Assembly (NCBI GenBank): GCA_037043235.1
Contig: JAWRVZ010000493.1
Location: 144,844 to 208,843 of the forward strand
From: Rhodeus uyekii
Lineage: Eukaryota; Chordata; Actinopteri; Cypriniformes; Acheilognathidae
Direction of reading: 5' to 3'
DNA length: 64,000 bases
A program made the position numbers and the translations under genes. Every line of letters begins with the position of its first letter. Within the stretch, counting starts at the first letter, position 1. Below the pieces are notes generated by a model. It searched no databases. It was not told the DNA's origin and saw only the letters and a program-made list of their open reading frames with translations. Positions 1 to 11,269 of this stretch are shown here, piece by piece.

Positions 1-348
1 TAGGATGCCGGGCCACCATTCCCTCTCATACAATGCGGCCTCAGGGAAGATGAGCTGCTGAGGAGAACCCACTGCCACTCCAGCCCCAAGCCAGAGATAG
101 GGGAATGCCTGTGGTCCTTACCTGGACCCATTGTGATTTAACCTTTACACTAACCATGTTTATTTGGACAGTTGTGTGCCTTTTGGACACTTTATTCGCT
201 TTTTGGACATTTTTCTCTGCTGCAATGGCAGCAGCATAGCAGATTTACTACTTCTAGAGTTGTCGTGATTTATATATGACCAATTAGTGTCAAATAAAAA
301 AAAAAAATCTCAAATTTTTCATAAAACCAAACTCTTTCTGTGTTTCAG
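1..348. other. Sequence left of the first visible htra1 exon
   Basis: This is intronic if the htra1 gene continues to the left. An A-rich run lies near 296-307 and a pyrimidine-rich tract ending in AG leads into the exon at 349. The stretch at 1-290 resembles the tail of a dispersed repeat, but I cannot name the family. No exon is recognisable. Confidence 0.5.
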
Positions 349-381
349 TACGGTAATTCAGGTGGGCCCCTGGTGAACCTG
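349..381 (+). CDS. htra1: htra1 exon with catalytic serine
   Basis: A 33-bp micro-exon of eleven whole codons (YGNSGGPLVNL). The acceptor is TTTCAG and the donor GTAAGA. The serine of GNSGG is the protease nucleophile. Confidence 0.9.
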
Positions 382-3300
382 GTAAGATTTTGACTTTATT
401 ATTATGTCCTCATCATGTATAAATAATGATACCAGCTTGAGTCGTACGTGATAGCAATTTAACAGAAGTGACAGAATTTGACACAGAACCAAGTTTACAC
501 AGTCAGTAATGAGCCTGGAAACATATGTTGTTAGCAGATAGACTATTTTTTTGAGTCAGCCGTGACTATAAACACATGCGTGCATTCATGATGATCAATG
601 TCGGAAGCATCACATTGTGACAGGAAGACATCTATGCTGCTACAGATGTGCTGTGTGTTTGTGTGAGTTCACATTTACATTTATGTCTTGTTTCTGTTGC
701 TGTAGGACGGTGAAGTGATAGGGATCAATACGCTGAAGGTAACAGCAGGAATATCCTTTGCCATTCCATCTGACAAGATCCGGCAGTTCCTGGCTGAGTC
801 TCATGACAGGCAGGCTAAAGGTCAGGAGCAAAGTGATGAACTAAAATGTGCTAAATCAAAAACATTTAGTCTATTTAAACATCTGTTTTAATGGGATTCA
901 GATTTATATTATCAATCAATAAATCTCTCTCTCTTTTTCAGGAAAAACAGCCACAAAAAAAAAGTATATTGGTGTGAGAATGATGACATTAACCCCAACG
1001 TGAGTCACAAATGCAGTGCATGTGCTTTCTGAATACTGTTGTGTTTGTGATTCTAGAGTATTTAAATCAAATGGATCAGCCATACAAATAAATAATTTCA
1101 AATTGTATAATCCATTATACACACACAGCAAGAGCTGGAAAAGCAAACATGACATTTATGTCTTTACTACCTATGAATCTGTCACTCATAGACTTGCTAA
1201 GGAGCTAAAGGAGAGACAGAATGATTTCCCAGATGTCACCTCTGGAGCATACGTCATTGAAGTTATCCCGAAAACACCAGCTGAAGTGTAAGTAGTCTAT
1301 CGCACTGGTTAGTCATACGAAATAATGAAATTGGAGGGATTAGTAAAAATATTTAAATGTTAACCTGCGAAAGCTTAGCAGAATAATAACACAAAAAGGT
1401 ATTTTTGACTTTTTTTCTCAGAATTGCAAGTTTATATTTCAGGATATGACTATAAAAACTGTTAGATATAGAATTTAGCAGCCTTTTTTTCTCTGATTTG
1501 CAAGTTTGTATGTCAATTCTAAGAGAAAAATGTCAAAATTGTTTTTTCTAAGAATGTTTATATCAGGTAATACAGACTTTTTTCCTCAGAATTGTTATTT
1601 TTTATCACACTATTTTGACATTCATAGTTTAATATTTGATGCCCCTTTTACCATACAAATGCTCCATTTGAATACATATTTTACTGACTTATATGAACAG
1701 TTTTGGGCTTTCTAAAATGTGTGCAAAATGTGTATGCTTGAGGCATCTATTTTGTATATGCCTTAGACCAGGGGTGTCAAACTCAATTGCACAGGGGGCC
1801 AAAATCCCCAAAAAAATTTAGGTCACGGGCCGAACAGGATAAACATTTTTTGAAAACACTAAAACTAAACTTTTAAAACTTACCTTTTTTAAATTAGATG
1901 TGAATAAAAACAGACAGAAATATTATTCTGGAATAAATCAACTTATACCTTAAATAACTTAAAAATAGAAACAAGTAAAGTAAAAGTAAGTAAAAGTTAA
2001 AAGAACAAACATTCAAATTTCTTTACTCTTATGTCATTTTATATAAAACTTAAAAAGATTTATATATAAAAGATTTTGCTCTCCATAAAAATATATCCTT
2101 TCAAAATTATACAAATTCAAAATATGGACATGCTGCATAACAAAACCTGGAAATCTAAATACAATTTTTGCTTTTCAGCAATAACAAATCAAATCATTCA
2201 GTTGAATTTGCTCTTATGTCATTTGTCTTATAGTGCCGTCTTATTAAATTATTTAATTACTGCCACATTAGCTCCGCAAATGAGACACACGGGTATACCG
2301 GCAGTATGTCAGTAAACATATACCGTATTTTCCCGCATATAATCCATGGGTTATAGCAGATTTTACAAACTATATCACAATTTTTTTTACACGTAATAAT
2401 ATTTCAATATATTTGTTACGTCCCTAAGGACGTAATGTTTTTTTTTCTCGCTGTATTTTCTTTCTGGCGCTTGCCTACTATCACTCTGACAGCTGGCGCT
2501 GATATGCTGTCTGACCTGTCAATCATGCAAGAAGACGTTCTGTCATGAGGGCGGGCTCTTCTCGTCTGATGATCAACACTTGCATTTCGCGCACAAGTAC
2601 TGTGTACCGAGCCTGAACAGTTATGGATAATTGACAATAACAATCGCGCGGTACTAGCGCGAAGCATCATTAGCCACTTCCTGTTTAATACAGGAAGTGT
2701 TCGGCGGGTCAGCTGGAGCGCGGGACATCTCGCGGGCCATTAATAAAATGCTCTCGCAAAAAAGCTCCCTTGAGTTTGACACCTATGCCTTAGACAAAGA
2801 TTTATAACTAAAATTAACTTATGGGATTTTATTGTGTGTGGGTGAACAATCATTAGAAGCCATATGATTCCACACAATTTTAAAATAAATGAGATGATGT
2901 GAACAGTACATAAGTGGCCACTTCCTGTCATTGTGGGTAGCCCATTTAGAGCAAAATGAGTTGAATGCCGCAGTATTTGGGATTTTCCCATAAATGCACA
3001 ATTTGTGGCTAGAGAATTTACAGAATATGTGTAAATGGGCCATTCTCAGGAAACCATGTGTTTGGGATTTTTTAAAAAGACTAAAGACTAAAAAAATACC
3101 AGTAAATTTGAGGCTACGACAGAACTATTAAGAAATCATGTTCACAACAATTACCAGGGCATTAACAACAAATTTGTATATGATAGCAATATAATAGATA
3201 GCAATCCAGGAAGTACTGATGTCTGTTAAATGATGGCTAGGAAGATCTAACAAACCATTTTTAGATGAGAAATGTCTAATGTATAAATGTATATATATAT

Positions 3301-3723
3301 ATATATATATATAAAGTATGGTATTTAGGTAAAACCTTACCAGTCGTATGCACTATTTCCAGAGAGTGAGACAGATTTATTCTGAAACAGAGGAACATTT
3401 TGTAATCACACTAAACAATCAAGCTTGAGTTAATGACATCGCCTCCTTTAAAACTATGTGAAAAAAACTTATACTGTTTTATTGTGGGAATCCAATAATG
3501 TGAAGCCAATAAAAGCATTGCATAGTTTTAACTGATTCCTGTTTTGTTTTCTAGTGGCGGTCTGAAAGAGAGTGACGTCATAATCAGCATTAATGGTCAG
3601 AGGATCACGTCAGCCAGTGACGTCAGCATAGCCATCAAGAGAGACGAGAGTCTGAGAGCAGTGGTACGACGTGGCAATGAAGACGTCATCCTCACAATCA
3701 TTCCAGAGGAGATTGACCCTTGA
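349..3723 (+). CDS. htra1: HtrA1-type serine protease, 3' five exons (partial gene)
   Basis: HtrA1 is a secreted, trimeric trypsin-fold protease that cleaves extracellular matrix and TGF-beta pathway proteins. Five exons are visible: 349-381, 706-820, 942-999, 1192-1287 and 3555-3723. All have GT/AG boundaries and the frame is kept across every junction. The first encodes YGNSGGPLVNL, which holds the catalytic serine in GNSGG. The next encodes the end of the protease domain. The last three encode the PDZ domain (YIGVRMM, GAYVIEVIP, GGLKESDVIISING), and the protein ends in PEEIDP before TGA, the usual HtrA1 terminus. The N-terminal IGFBP and Kazal-like parts and the His and Asp of the triad lie off the left edge. 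No stop or frameshift is seen, so the gene looks functional. Teleosts have htra1a and htra1b; I cannot say which this is. HtrA3 is less likely from the C-terminus. Confidence 0.9.
706..820 (+). CDS. htra1: htra1 exon, end of protease domain
   Basis: Encodes DGEVIGINTLKV, then GISFAIPSDKIRQFL and SHDRQAK. The acceptor is TGTAG. The exon ends one base into a glycine codon, before a GTCAGG donor. Confidence 0.9.
942..999 (+). CDS. htra1: htra1 exon, start of PDZ domain
   Basis: Encodes KTATKKKYIGVRMMTLTP. It follows a CT-rich tract and AG, and ends before GTGAGT, two bases into a threonine codon that the next exon completes. Confidence 0.88.
1192..1287 (+). CDS. htra1: htra1 exon, PDZ domain
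   Basis: Encodes LAKELKERQNDFPD then SGAYVIEVIPKTPAE, a PDZ segment. The acceptor is CATAG and the donor GTAAGT. It ends in phase 2; the valine codon is completed at 3555. Confidence 0.9.
1769..2787 (+). mobile_element. Non-autonomous hAT element (family A, copy 1)
   Basis: Terminal inverted repeats run from CAGGGGTGTCAAACTCAA to the complement at 2770-2787. They are flanked by a perfect 8-bp target duplication CCTTAGAC (1761-1768 and 2788-2795), diagnostic of hAT insertion. No transposase frame remains. A second copy lies at 42928-44086, and a deleted copy at 44912-45079. Confidence 0.92.
3290..3313. repeat. (TA)n microsatellite
   Basis: An uninterrupted alternating TA run inside the last htra1 intron. 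Confidence 0.9.
3555..3723 (+). CDS. htra1: htra1 terminal exon
   Basis: Encodes GGLKESDVIISINGQRI and ends PEEIDP-TGA. The acceptor is TTTTCTAG. The PDZ domain closes here and the protein ends directly after it, as in other HtrA1 proteins. Confidence 0.92.
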
Positions 3724-4264
3724 CCTCCCTCATGATCGCCCATGAGCTGGTTCTCAGACTTTTAATGAGCGTGTGTCCGGAGCCACATTCTTTTTTAGAA
3801 ATCATAGCAAACACTTTCAAACCCAACAAATCATCCAAACTGAATACTGTTTTCTTAGACCACACAGTGTCTTTTCTTACTTTTTCCATATATTAAGTCA
3901 TTTTCTGTTTATTCATCAATATACTTTGGTAGAATGAGCCCTTTGTAAATAGAGAATTTAGTGCTGGGTAGTTCACTGACAAATCCGAAATGTATATAAT
4001 TTCCCTGTTCCAAAACCAGGTAAGCTGTCAGATTTTGTGATAAACAGGATGATTCCAATGTCAATTATAAATTATCTTATGTTTTATTCATAACTGAAAA
4101 GTATCTACTAAAACAATTCAGTGTAATTAAAAATAACTCTTTTACCCAATATTTGAATGTGCAATTAATTTTTATGCTTTCTCTGATGACATACAGACAT
4201 TGTGGCTATCTGTTTTTGATGTGCACATTTTCATCTCTTTTAATCTGCAATTAGTCTTCAGATG
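3724..4264 (+). other. Probable htra1 3' UTR and downstream DNA
   Basis: This follows the htra1 stop codon directly. It is AT-rich and non-coding. I see no convincing canonical AATAAA before the MITE at 4265, so the polyadenylation site is unknown. Confidence 0.5.
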
Positions 4265-4490
4265 TTAAAGAGATAGTTCACCCAAAATTTAAAATTCTGT
4301 CATCATTTACTCATCATGAAGTTGTTCCAAACCTGTGTTGATGCCACCTACTGACTTTCATACTATGGAATAGCTATTTTCTTCTGCTGTGTTCAGCAGA
4401 AGAAAGAAAATCATAGAGTTTTGGAACAACTTGAGGGTGGGAATATTAATTTTGAATATTAATTCAACATTTTTGGGAGAACTATCAAGA
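4265..4490. mobile_element. Fold-back MITE
   Basis: The ends are inverted copies of AGATAGTTCACCCAAAA and TTTTGGGAGAACTATC. Inner arms also pair (GTTGTTCCAAA near 4321, TTTGGAACAAC near 4420) around an imperfect hairpin centre near 4385-4400. This end motif is very common in cyprinid genomes. It has no coding capacity. Confidence 0.75.
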
Positions 4491-4671
4491 GTTGTTATCA
4501 TATCTTCCTCCCTATTGTGATGTACACTCACCTAAAGGATTATTAGGAACACCTTTTCAATTTCTCATTACTGCAACTATCTAATCAACCAATCACATGG
4601 CAGTTGCTTTAATGTATTTAGGGGTTAGTCCTGGTCAAGACAATCTCCTGAACTCCAAACTGAATGTCAGA

Positions 4672-4812
4672 ATGGGAAAGAAAGGTGATTTCAGCCATTT
4701 TGAGCGTGGCATGGTTGTTGGTGCCAGACGGGCCGGTCTGAGTATTTCACAATCTGCTCAGTTACTGGGATTTTCACGCACAACCATGTCACGAGTTCAC
4801 ACTTACCAATGA
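4672..4812 (+). pseudogene. Tc1 transposase N-terminal fragment
   Basis: Starts MGKKGDFSHFERGMVVGARR and continues through a helix-turn-helix (AGLSISQSAQLLGFSRTTMSRV), the paired-like DNA-binding domain of Tc1 transposases. It stops soon after RVHTYQ, so only about 45 of some 340 residues remain. It cannot encode an active enzyme. Confidence 0.85.
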
Positions 4813-4975
4813 TTCAGGAGCATTAAAGGTATGCATATTTGGCGAGCTGTCCGAGGAGAGGGCTCCGAGCTCGGTATTTAGGGATATTTTCATCCGTTCA
4901 AGGATGAAAGCAATTAACTCATCATCAGCAATTACACCTCATCCTATCAGCATGAGAGGAAGCGTGTATATGGGC
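4813..4975. repeat. Dispersed repeat inside the Tc1 element
   Basis: The stretch holding TCATCAGCAATTACACCTCA, then CAGCATGAGAGGAAGCGTGT, matches 26250-26320 closely. This is therefore a separate repeat family sitting where the Tc1 catalytic region should be. Its class is unknown. Confidence 0.55.
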
Positions 4976-5325
4976 CATTCTACAGAATTGGTGACATTTG
5001 CCGTCCCCCATCCAAAAAACACATTTGACAAGCATTTAATTATTCAAATCTTAAATGTTTTCTAAGATCCTTAAATTATTTATTGAAACCGACAATAATA
5101 TTTAAAAGCTTTATATTTATTATATCATCATTTAATGGGTACTTTCAATTAGGAGGTGGCTGTCCCAAACACTAACCTGTATCATATCAAAATGGGCCAA
5201 CATTTCTAAAGAATGCATTCAGCACCTTGTTGAATCAATGCCACGTAGAATTAAGGCAGTTCTGAAAGTGAAAGGGGTAAAAAAAACAGTTAGTATGGTG
5301 TTCATAATAATCCTTTAGGTGAGTG

Positions 5326-5571
5326 TACATCTGAAATGTAGAAATGGACAATCAGTTAGGAAGTTATGATGAAACACAATTACAAAAATAAACAAATTAA
5401 ACATGAAAGAGTGGAATGAAGATTATATTAGTTCCTTGTTTTACTGAAATTTTAGGCTATAGATGCTATCCGTTCATATGACATTAAGTGAGACCATTTT
5501 GTGCACTAAAATAATTCTGTCTATTTTAATGGTCATTTTGTGAAAATTGATTAATCATTGATTGGGGATAT
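5326..5571. other. Intergenic, nothing recognised
   Basis: AT-rich sequence between two Tc1-derived pieces. I see no frame, RNA gene or terminal repeat. Confidence 0.5.
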
Positions 5572-5686
5572 TTTCTTGGCACACTTTAGGCCCCTTAGTG
5601 CCAATTAGGCATGGTTTAAATGCCACAGCATACCTGAGCAAGTCCAACCCTTCATGACCACCATGTACCCATCCTCTGATGCATCC
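5572..5686 (+). pseudogene. Tc1-like transposase catalytic-region scrap
   Basis: The DNA matches the well-known part of Tc1 transposase that encodes the run around the second catalytic Asp (GPLS..., then the HPFMTT and YPSSDG region). It is full of small frame breaks. It ends abruptly at about 5686, where the minus-strand LINE begins. Confidence 0.6.
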
Positions 5687-7152
5687 CCCCTTCTGTAAGC
5701 GTCCTCTTTGTTATGACAAAGCTGTTTGAGTTTCCCAGTAAACCATGGTTTATCATTAGGAAATGATAAGAATGTCCTTGTACGAATGTGTGTATCCTCA
5801 CATAAACTGATGTATGATGTTACAGTATCTGTGAGCTCATCCAGATCAGTGTTAGCAGCTTCAAAAACATTCCAATCTGTACAGTCAAAGCAAGCTTTTA
5901 GATCCTGCTCTGCTTCATTAGTCCATCTTTTTACAGTCTTTTTTCAGGTTTAGCTGATTTCAGTTTCTGCCTGTGGGATGGTATAAGATGAACCACACAG
6001 TGATCAGAAAGCCCTATGGCGGCCCGTGGGACGGAGTGATATGCATTCTTTATTGTGGTGTAGCAGTGGTCAAGAATATTACTGTCTCTGGTGGGACATG
6101 TAATGTGCTGTCTATATTTTGGCAGTTCACGGGAGAGATTTGCTTTGTTAAAATCCCCAAGAATGATTAAAAGAGAGTCTGGATACTTTTGTTCAGTCTC
6201 AGCTATTTGTTCAGCCAGCTGTTGTAATGCCGCGCTGACACACGCGTCTGGAGGAATGTAAACATTCACGAGAATAAACGATGAGAACTCACGTGGTGAA
6301 TAGAAAGGTTTACAGTTTATGAAGTTAGTCTCTAGGTTAGGAGAGCACATCTTCTTCAGCGTTGTTATATCTGAACACCAACTTTCGTTGATGTAGAAAC
6401 ACAAACGTCCACCTCTCGGTTTCTCGGTAAGTTCCGTGATGCGATCTGCTCGGAACAGCTGGAAGCCCGGCAGATATAGTGCATTGTCCGGTGTGTTTAC
6501 ATTTAGCCAGGTCTCAGTGAAGCACAGTGCAGCAGAGTTGAAAAAAATCCTTGTTAATCCGGGTGAGGAGAAGCAGTTCGTCCATTTTATTAGGAAGAGA
6601 GCGGAGATTAGCAAGATGAATACTGGGAAGAGGAGTGCGGAAGCCCCGCGAGCGGAGTTTGACCAGTGCCCCAGATCGCCTCCCCCGCATGCGTCTGGCT
6701 GCTCGGTTTAAAGAGACAGTCGCGACTCCAATGAGGATATCGAGTAAAACGTCTGAATAATCAAAAAACGCAGAAATATTGTCTGGTGTGTTTTCCCTAA
6801 TGTCCAGTAGTTCGTTTTTGGTGAAAATGATCGGAAAAGAATGACTAAAAGCAGAACAAACAAACAACGATACGGATTCAAAAGTGTCAGTGCAGTGTGA
6901 GTTTTTAATACTCAAAAGACGGTGATACAAATGAACAAACAACAGTCTGTAGCATGGCAGATCCGGGTGGCATAGGGACAATGGACAGACAGAAGAATGG
7001 TGAGTGATGAATAATCCTTGTGACGGAATGGGAAGCCGCTGGTCATGACACACAGGACAACAACAAGGGTGGTTAGTGGGGGCTAATATAGGCAGGTGGT
7101 GATGTGTGGCAGGTGCGGATGATGAGCGTGTGAGACGGTGATCAGTGACCAC
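5687..7152 (-). pseudogene. LINE remnant with APE-type endonuclease domain
   Basis: Two overlapping minus-strand frames (6514-7152 and 5931-6614) encode the start and body of an AP-endonuclease-like domain of a non-LTR retrotransposon. Landmarks are IHLANLRSLPNKMDELLLL, CFTETWLN, LVNVYIPP, ILGDFN and GLSDHCVVHLIPS. These cover the catalytic Glu/Asp/Asn and the SDH motif. Leftward of 5931, in another frame, the linker before the reverse transcriptase can still be read (RWTNEAE, DKPWFT). It stops near 5690, so the reverse transcriptase is missing. The right end has an LTR-like or 5' UTR look. The remnant cannot encode a working enzyme. Confidence 0.82.
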
Positions 7153-8046
7153 GTCCCCCTACATTCATCTCACATTCACCTCATATTCACACACATGCAG
7201 ATTTGAGAAGTCAATGAATTCATGAACCGTGACAAATGCTGAAGGCTGATGTGGAGTGATGCAATACTGAACTGGTACCCTGGCAAGAGACAATCTAGCA
7301 GGGAATATGGAGGCAGTGAGAGTCTAGACTTGCTCTATTAAACATTCTCGATAGTTTAATAGAGGTTTTAATAGAGGTCCTACTCTGTGGATCTGGTCGC
7401 CTGAGATCTTATCCATTCTTTATCAATTTGTCATTCCTGTACCAAAATTTAATTTCAGTGCATATTATATTCTGTTATGATTGGATGTCACGCTTGATTA
7501 AATATTAAGAGAATATCTTTCCTTCAAGGCATTAATGATTCATAATGTTTCATGTCCTCGTTCTTCATATTCTGCCTCTCCTGAAACAGTATGGACAGTG
7601 AGGGACTCATTAAACTCTCAGTAAATCTGATTATTATTACCCTTTAAGAAACATCATTCAAAATCACTCCAAATTGCTGAGCTCATTGCTGGAGTTCCTA
7701 TAGCACATGTGGGTCCCATCTATCACAAATAACCTCAGAACTCACTTAACATGAGTGTGTCCTCTTCCCAGATCAATCAATCAAACTGATTTTGCGTTTA
7801 TAGTTAGAGTTAGGGCTGGAAATAGGAGCATATCCAACTTCACAATTCAATGATATTCTATCATTTCCTTTTAATTTTAGGAGTTACTGTAAGCTATTGA
7901 GTTTGGTACGAAAAACTTCAGCAGGAGCTGAGCAATATATAGGAATATAAATAAATATCATTTAAAAAAATGTCATGATCAATTTCTGTCCATTTTCCAT
8001 AAGCTTTTTATTCAATTTCTTTAGCTTGTATTACCTAACCCAGGGT
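7153..8046. other. Intergenic, no gene seen
   Basis: AT-rich sequence with short local inverted repeats only. No coding, RNA or clear transposon features. Confidence 0.5.
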
Positions 8047-8100
8047 TTTAGGTAAAACCTTATCGGTAGTATGTACTATTTCCTGAGAGTGAGACAAATT
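8047..8100. repeat. Short dispersed repeat
   Basis: The motif TTAGGTAAAACCTTA, then GTATG and ACTATTTCC, then GAGAGTGAGACA, matches 3328-3380 in the htra1 intron in the same orientation. The family is unknown. Confidence 0.55.
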
Positions 8101-8475
8101 TTACCACATACAGAAAACTGCCGTGGTAACTTATTTAACAAACAAAAAACGGCACTCAGAGTGCAACCCTGGAAATACTTTGCAGAACCACTGACAGCAT
8201 AACAGAGTCATACAAAGTCAACAACTGACACGGACCAGGAAACACAAGAGGGTATTTATAGACAAGGACATGTGAAACACCTGAGGACACTGATGAGGTA
8301 AGTAATTACCAGAAGGGTTTAGAAAGACCTAGAAGGGCCTGTAAGTTAACAGGAAGTGCTGACATGATTGACAGGATGTGTACCAATGCCCTTACTGACA
8401 GGAAGTGTACAGATGAGATGACAGACAGGAAGTGCCAACGATGACACAACAGACATGACTAAGGCTGAAATGTAC

Positions 8476-8481
<6 letters not shown>

Positions 8482-8523
<42 letters not shown>
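8482..8523. repeat. (TA)n microsatellite
   Basis: An alternating TA tract with one G interruption. The apparent minus-strand Tyr-Ile reading frame across it is an artefact. Confidence 0.92.
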
Positions 8524-8610
8524 TCATACATTAATTTATCGATTCAGATCATGATGCTCATTTCAAAATATAAAAAAAACATCTGATCATGTTTTATCTA
8601 ATATGATATT

Positions 8611-8960
8611 GTCACGATACAATATGGGAGGACTCACGTGCAGGTAAAAGGATAAATTATTATAACAAGAAAATAACACAAGAAAGAAACAACCCACGAG
8701 GGGGAAAACATAACAAATAACAAAACTAGAACATGAAACAAACCAGGAACACGGCAGGAAACATGACCAAGAAAAAACATGAAATAACAACGAGACCACA
8801 TCGGACATCAAATGTTATGATGACGAGCTCCGCGCTTCCCCCCCTCTGGCCACCGGAGGGAGCTACCACACTTATACTGACACTCACACAGTACATTTCC
8901 CACAAGCCCATGCTGTGGACTGATTATCGCACCAGCTGTTTTCCATCATCAGGACTATAA
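8611..8960. mobile_element. Possible decayed LTR
   Basis: The left end (TGTCACG, then GGACTCACGTGCAGG) looks like a diverged reverse complement of the polyadenylation end at 19730-19784. The right part has a TATA-like ACTATAAAAGACTC near 8953. No partner LTR or target duplication was found. The class is an inference. Confidence 0.3.
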
Positions 8961-9059
8961 AAGACTCACTCACAAACATGCACCATGATCGCGAAGTCTT
9001 GATTAGCTGTGGGTGTCATTTCTGAGTGTTATTATCCTGTCTTGGTTTTCTGTTTATTA

Positions 9060-9180
9060 ATGATGGCGAGATGAAGCCTCATGAAGCATTGAACCTTTTC
9101 AGCCAAGTGGTTCACAAAAGGGTTCATTTCTCGAAGCCTCATTTGCTCACAAAACAATCTAGTGGCCAAAGAGTATAAAA
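9060..9180. repeat. hAT end-like repeat with GAAGCCTC motifs
   Basis: GAAGCCTCATGAAGCATTGA and a second GAAGCCTC align directly with 10070-10180, the end region of the hAT remnant to the right. It is probably a solo end of the same family. Confidence 0.5.
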
Positions 9181-9339
9181 CAATCAGATGTGCCTGATAT
9201 GGTGTGTGATACACTGTATTGTATATACACTTGTGGTATATAATGATTGTATAACATATCTTTGTAATATATGTATTGGCTTGAAATTTATGGGACTATC
9301 AGCTATATCCAACTATTGTTGGATTGTCTGTGTTTTTAT

Positions 9340-9460
9340 AATTTGTCTGAAACTATAATGTGCTGCCGTTTTTTGACCAGGTCTCCCTGAAGGAAGAGAT
9401 TACAAAATCTCATTGTGATTTTCCCAGATAAATAAAGGATAAATAAATAAATCAAATGTA
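9340..9460 (+). mobile_element. LINE 3' tail
   Basis: The run TTTTTTGACCAGGTCTCCCT, then AGAGATT and AATCTCA, ending in AAATAAAGGATAAATAAATA, is typical of the 3' end of fish LINEs. Only the tail is present. Confidence 0.5.
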
Positions 9461-9639
9461 TCTAAATCAATTGTTTGGTCATAGGTATACGGGGTAAAAT
9501 TATCTGTGATAATTATCTTAAAAGTGTCTGGGTTTAACTGGGCAGAGGACAGTGAATGTGCTTGCGTATCTTGGACTGTGATTTTTGGAAACAAGAAAAT
9601 AATGAGAAGGATATACTTAAGGAGTTTTTATTCAAGAAT

Positions 9640-10195
9640 ATTAATTTTCAAACTGTTTTAGGGCTCAGACGAATTTTTTTTTTTTTTTGACACAACTTCT
9701 CCTGCCTTTGAAAACACCCTTTCACAAGGCACAGATGAAGCCGGGTACATAAATACTTGACAGCAAGCCTGTACAGATGTGGAAATATAACTTTCTTTCT
9801 CTCCCAGTGCTGAAGTGGATCCTCCAATCGCCCGATATTTGGTTCGGCAAGATAATTTCAATTAAAAAAAGATAAATCAAAATCCGCTTACTGAACCACT
9901 CAGGCGGAAGCGAGGCTTCACACGTCATCTCTGACGATTTCTCGGCACATGCTCCGAAGCCTCGATACAGAGTGTAACATCACTACTGTTTATCGACTGC
10001 CTGTTTTCCCATTTTGATTCTGATCTGCCTGCCCCGACCTGTGCCTGCATTATCGCTAGTTGTGGGCAGAACGAGGCTTCATGAAACACTGAAACACTTG
10101 AAGCAAATGTGCCATATTGTGTCGAGGCTTCGAATCTATACCGACACCCATCTCCACGGTGACACCTAGTGGTCAATTGCACATGTTGTCAGAAA
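9640..10195 (-). mobile_element. hAT transposon remnant
   Basis: It contains a minus-strand hAT C-terminal coding fragment. To its right is an end region rich in GAGGCTTC/GAAGCCTC motifs, ending near CACCTAGTGGTCAA. Most of the transposase is missing and no clean target duplication was found. Confidence 0.55.
9658..9861 (-). pseudogene. hAT transposase C-terminal dimerisation fragment
   Basis: The end of the frame reads PASSVPCERVFSKAGEVVSK, a close match to the hAT family C-terminal dimerisation domain (P-A-S-S-x-x-x-E-R-x-F-S). A run of Lys from a T-tract follows. Only about 60 residues survive; the zinc finger and catalytic core are absent. Confidence 0.8.
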
Positions 10196-10317
10196 CAACT
10201 TTGACAACGAGCCATTTAAAAAAATGAAAATTTTGTGTTTTTGTTAATGTGGTGAGTTTTTAACATCCTCACTATATAACTATAATATATAATACAAAGT
10301 ATAATACAAAATATAAT

Positions 10318-11269
10318 CCTTACAAAGCATTAAATCTTACAAAGCATTAAATGGTTTAGCTCCCCAGTACTTGAGCGATCTCTTAACACATTATAGTCCT
10401 TCACGTCTATTGCGATCCCAAAATACTGACCAGCTTATAATACCTAGAATATCAAAGTCAACTGCTGGCGGTCGATCCTTTTCCTATTTAGCTCCTAAAC
10501 TCTGGAACAGTCTTCCTAATACAGTTCGGGAAGCAGACACACTCTGTCAGTTTAAATCTAGACTAAAAACACATCTTTTCAACCTGGCATACACATAACA
10601 CATTATACATACATTTTAATCCAAATCATGTAAAATGATTGTTAGGCTGCATAATTTAGATAAGCCGGAACCGAGAACATTCCCATAACACCTGATGTAC
10701 TCGATACATCAGAAGAAGAATGGCATCTACGCTGATATTGTTCTCTGTTTATTCCGAGGTTACCGTGGTCAGCCGGATCCGGGCCGTATCCAGATCAGAT
10801 GAAGGACCTGGACACGAGCACAGCACTGCCCTGAAGTGTCTGCGGAGACCGTGACTCTACTGGACCCTCCCCTGTGACGATCATGAACCCATCTCCAACC
10901 GGACCAAATTGGACTTCATATTGGACTTGAATTGTTGTCAATATAATAATCATGTACTGTTTGGCTGTTGGCCAGAGGAGAACTGGTCCCCCGACTGAGC
11001 CTGGTTTCTCCCAAGGTTTTTTCTCCATTCTATTCTTCATTCGTTACGTCACCTGCCGGAGTTTTGGTTCCTTGCCGCTGTCGCCTATGGCTTGCTCAGT
11101 TGGGGAAACTTAACACTTAAAATTCATCAATTGTATTGATTCGCCTGCTCTTTTGGGGCTTCTGTTCAGCCAAACAAACTTTGTTTATATTGTTTTTCCT
11201 GTAAAGCTGCTTTGAAACAATCTACATTGTAAAAAGCGCTATATAAATAAAGGTGACTTGACTTGACTT
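10318..11269 (+). mobile_element. L2-like LINE, 5'-truncated copy 1
   Basis: The last roughly 85 codons of the reverse-transcriptase protein (10345-10598) are followed by a long 3' UTR. The tail is AAAAAGCGCTATATAAATAA plus a (TTGAC)n tract. The same 3' UTR recurs at 17510-18190 and 26417-27020. Confidence 0.85.
10345..10598 (+). pseudogene. LINE ORF2 C-terminal fragment
   Basis: Reads KALNGLAPQYLSDLL, then GGRSFSYLAPKLWNSLP and LKTHLFNLAYT-stop. This is the conserved C-terminus after the reverse transcriptase in L2-like LINEs. No catalytic residues remain. Confidence 0.82.

Larger units (their letters stand above)
1288..3554 (+). other. Last htra1 intron, enlarged by a hAT element
   Basis: A 2.27-kb intron. 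About 1 kb is a hAT insertion (1769-2787). The remainder is AT-rich, with a TA microsatellite at 3290-3313 and a short dispersed motif at about 3328-3380 that recurs at about 8047-8100. No coding sequence is seen. Confidence 0.7.
4525..5325 (+). mobile_element. Internally deleted Tc1-like transposon
   Basis: The inverted ends are CACTCACCTAAAGGATTATT and its complement, each flanked by TA (4523-4524 and 5326-5327), the Tc1/mariner target duplication. At 801 bp it is about half normal length. It keeps the N-terminal DNA-binding part of the transposase and a C-terminal scrap near 5215-5275. The catalytic DDE region is gone, replaced by unrelated repeat sequence. Confidence 0.88.

Noticed and set aside
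8346..8531. Minus-strand Tyr-Ile repeat protein
   Set aside because: It is a translation of the TA microsatellite.
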